Under the pieces are notes generated by a model. That model saw only the letters and a list, made by a program, of their open reading frames with translations, was not told the origin of the DNA and made no database searches. 64,000 bases of DNA from Drosophila pseudoobscura (Eukaryota > Arthropoda > Insecta > Diptera > Drosophilidae): contig NC_046681.1 in the NCBI RefSeq assembly GCF_009870125.1, forward strand, positions 10,057,001 to 10,121,000. Direction: 5' to 3'. Positions 63,111 through 64,000 of this stretch are shown here, in pieces (positions within the stretch are counted from its first letter, which is position 1; each line of letters starts with the position of its first letter). Made by a program: the position numbers and the translations under genes.

Positions 63111-64000
63111 GATTATATTTTCAGATGTAGAATATAGGGCGACAGACTCTCTCCCCAATTTTCGGATAGATATAGGATAACAACTGTGAATAATAATGAT
63201 TTCGAAAAGGATTCTTCCGTATTCAAACAAATCTATTGGATATTATTTCCATCAATTCTTGTTTTAGAAAAGGAACTGCGAACTATTTATGTTGCCCAGA
63301 ACGATGTCATTTAGAAGCATTATTTTAATGAACGAGTGGACTTCAGGAACTGGTTTAAGTCTGGATGCGTGCCGAAGCGGATGTAAGTACTCTTTTCTTA
63401 TTCTTATTGAATTCGTTCATCTTGTGCCTCTTGCGATTGAGATTCACGCTCATTTTTATAATTTTGTTGGATTCGTTCTCCCAAAATGGGGCACTTTGTG
63501 CTTAATATGTTCATAGGTGATTCAAGACAATGTTGCACACCCTATCGCCCCTAAGCCACTATCGATCTGAAAGATATCTTTTCGACTCCCTCTACCACAT
63601 ATACAAATGTACATATACGCTCAGATATCTTAATCTGTGCCGCTTTTGCGTTTCAAGTTAGTGCGGCTGCGCCACTGCGCTGTTGGGTTAAAAAGTGTGA
63701 AATTTGCTTAGCTAACTGGTGGACTGGGGTGCTGGCAGTTCAGACCGACTCGGAGGCCCTACCGCGGCCCCAGGCCTCCTCTTGGAATAGGGCAGACAGT
63801 CAGATAGGTTAGCAGATAGGTAGCCGGGCGAAATGGCCAACGAGCCGTGGCCATGTCCACTCGGTAACGGTAGGCGAGGGAAATTCAGCACGCACGACAC
63901 AACACACAAGGAAGAGTAGGGGACGGAGTATGGAATGGGAGGAAAATAGGCGAGTGTGACCATAACTTATGCGCAAATTATTCGATTTGGAGGCGTACAA
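63111..64000. other. Non-coding end of window
   Basis: Nothing here looks like a gene on either strand. It contains one partially deleted copy of the dispersed 80-95 bp repeat (63397-63478). The window ends inside this intergenic DNA. Confidence 0.6.
63397..63478 (+). repeat. Dispersed 80-95 bp repeat, copy E (internal deletion)
   Basis: ATTCGTTCATCTTGTGCCTC and GAGATTCACGC are followed directly by TCATTTTTATAATTTTGTTGG, so about 18 bases corresponding to the AATTGCGACATGCTCACA section are missing. Confidence 0.72.

Noticed and set aside
1..64000. tRNA, rRNA or microRNA genes
   Set aside because: I looked for B-box words and obvious cloverleaf or hairpin precursors and found none I could support. 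A covariance-model scan (tRNAscan-SE, Infernal) would be decisive.

Overview
The window looks like single-copy euchromatic DNA from a Drosophila species. The evidence is a complete, intron-containing T-box gene whose exon junctions and protein match the fly H15/midline (Tbx20) family, AT-rich non-coding DNA full of short simple repeats, and dispersed repeats of Drosophila type (a DINE-1/Helitron-like core and ACCCT-TGCAG-AGGGT hairpins). The repeat wording suggests the obscura group, but this is inference from recall and no database was consulted. I see no bacterial operons, CRISPR array, rRNA or recognisable tRNA.

Layout. 1-11984 is non-coding 3' flank of the T-box gene, with a GAGA/PHO-site-rich stretch at about 4.86-5.43 kb. 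11985-25086 is the T-box gene on the minus strand, called H15 (neuromancer1): six coding exons at 25086-24756, 22898-22399, 22283-22150, 15945-15660, 14535-14291 and 13137-12594, joining in frame to 679 residues. 25087-26.1 kb is its leader and promoter area, with a G-quadruplex-like run. About 26.1-57.9 kb is a roughly 31 kb gene desert, which I read as regulatory DNA for H15 and perhaps for a T-box paralog outside the window. 57911-59446 (plus strand) is an uninterrupted 511-codon gene of the M20 / cytosolic non-specific dipeptidase (CNDP2) family. 60577-63110 is a DINE/Helitron-like element split by a roughly 1.75 kb minisatellite of 39-bp units. The last 0.9 kb holds only one dispersed repeat copy.

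The most unusual findings are these. (1) The CNDP2-like gene has kept the fold and many glycine landmarks but has lost every metal ligand and the catalytic glutamate, so it appears to be a full-length intronless pseudoenzyme. (2) The minisatellite lies between two direct copies of the same mobile-element core and contains a 350-bp higher-order duplication. (3) An 80-95 bp dispersed sequence recurs five times across the window. (4) A 160-bp TTAA-flanked inverted-repeat element (MITE) lies upstream of H15, with a related end at 4.46 kb.

The two protein genes have no evident functional link. H15 is a developmental transcription factor (heart, limb, segment and neural patterning in flies). The peptidase-like gene looks like a later arrival in the regulatory desert beside it.
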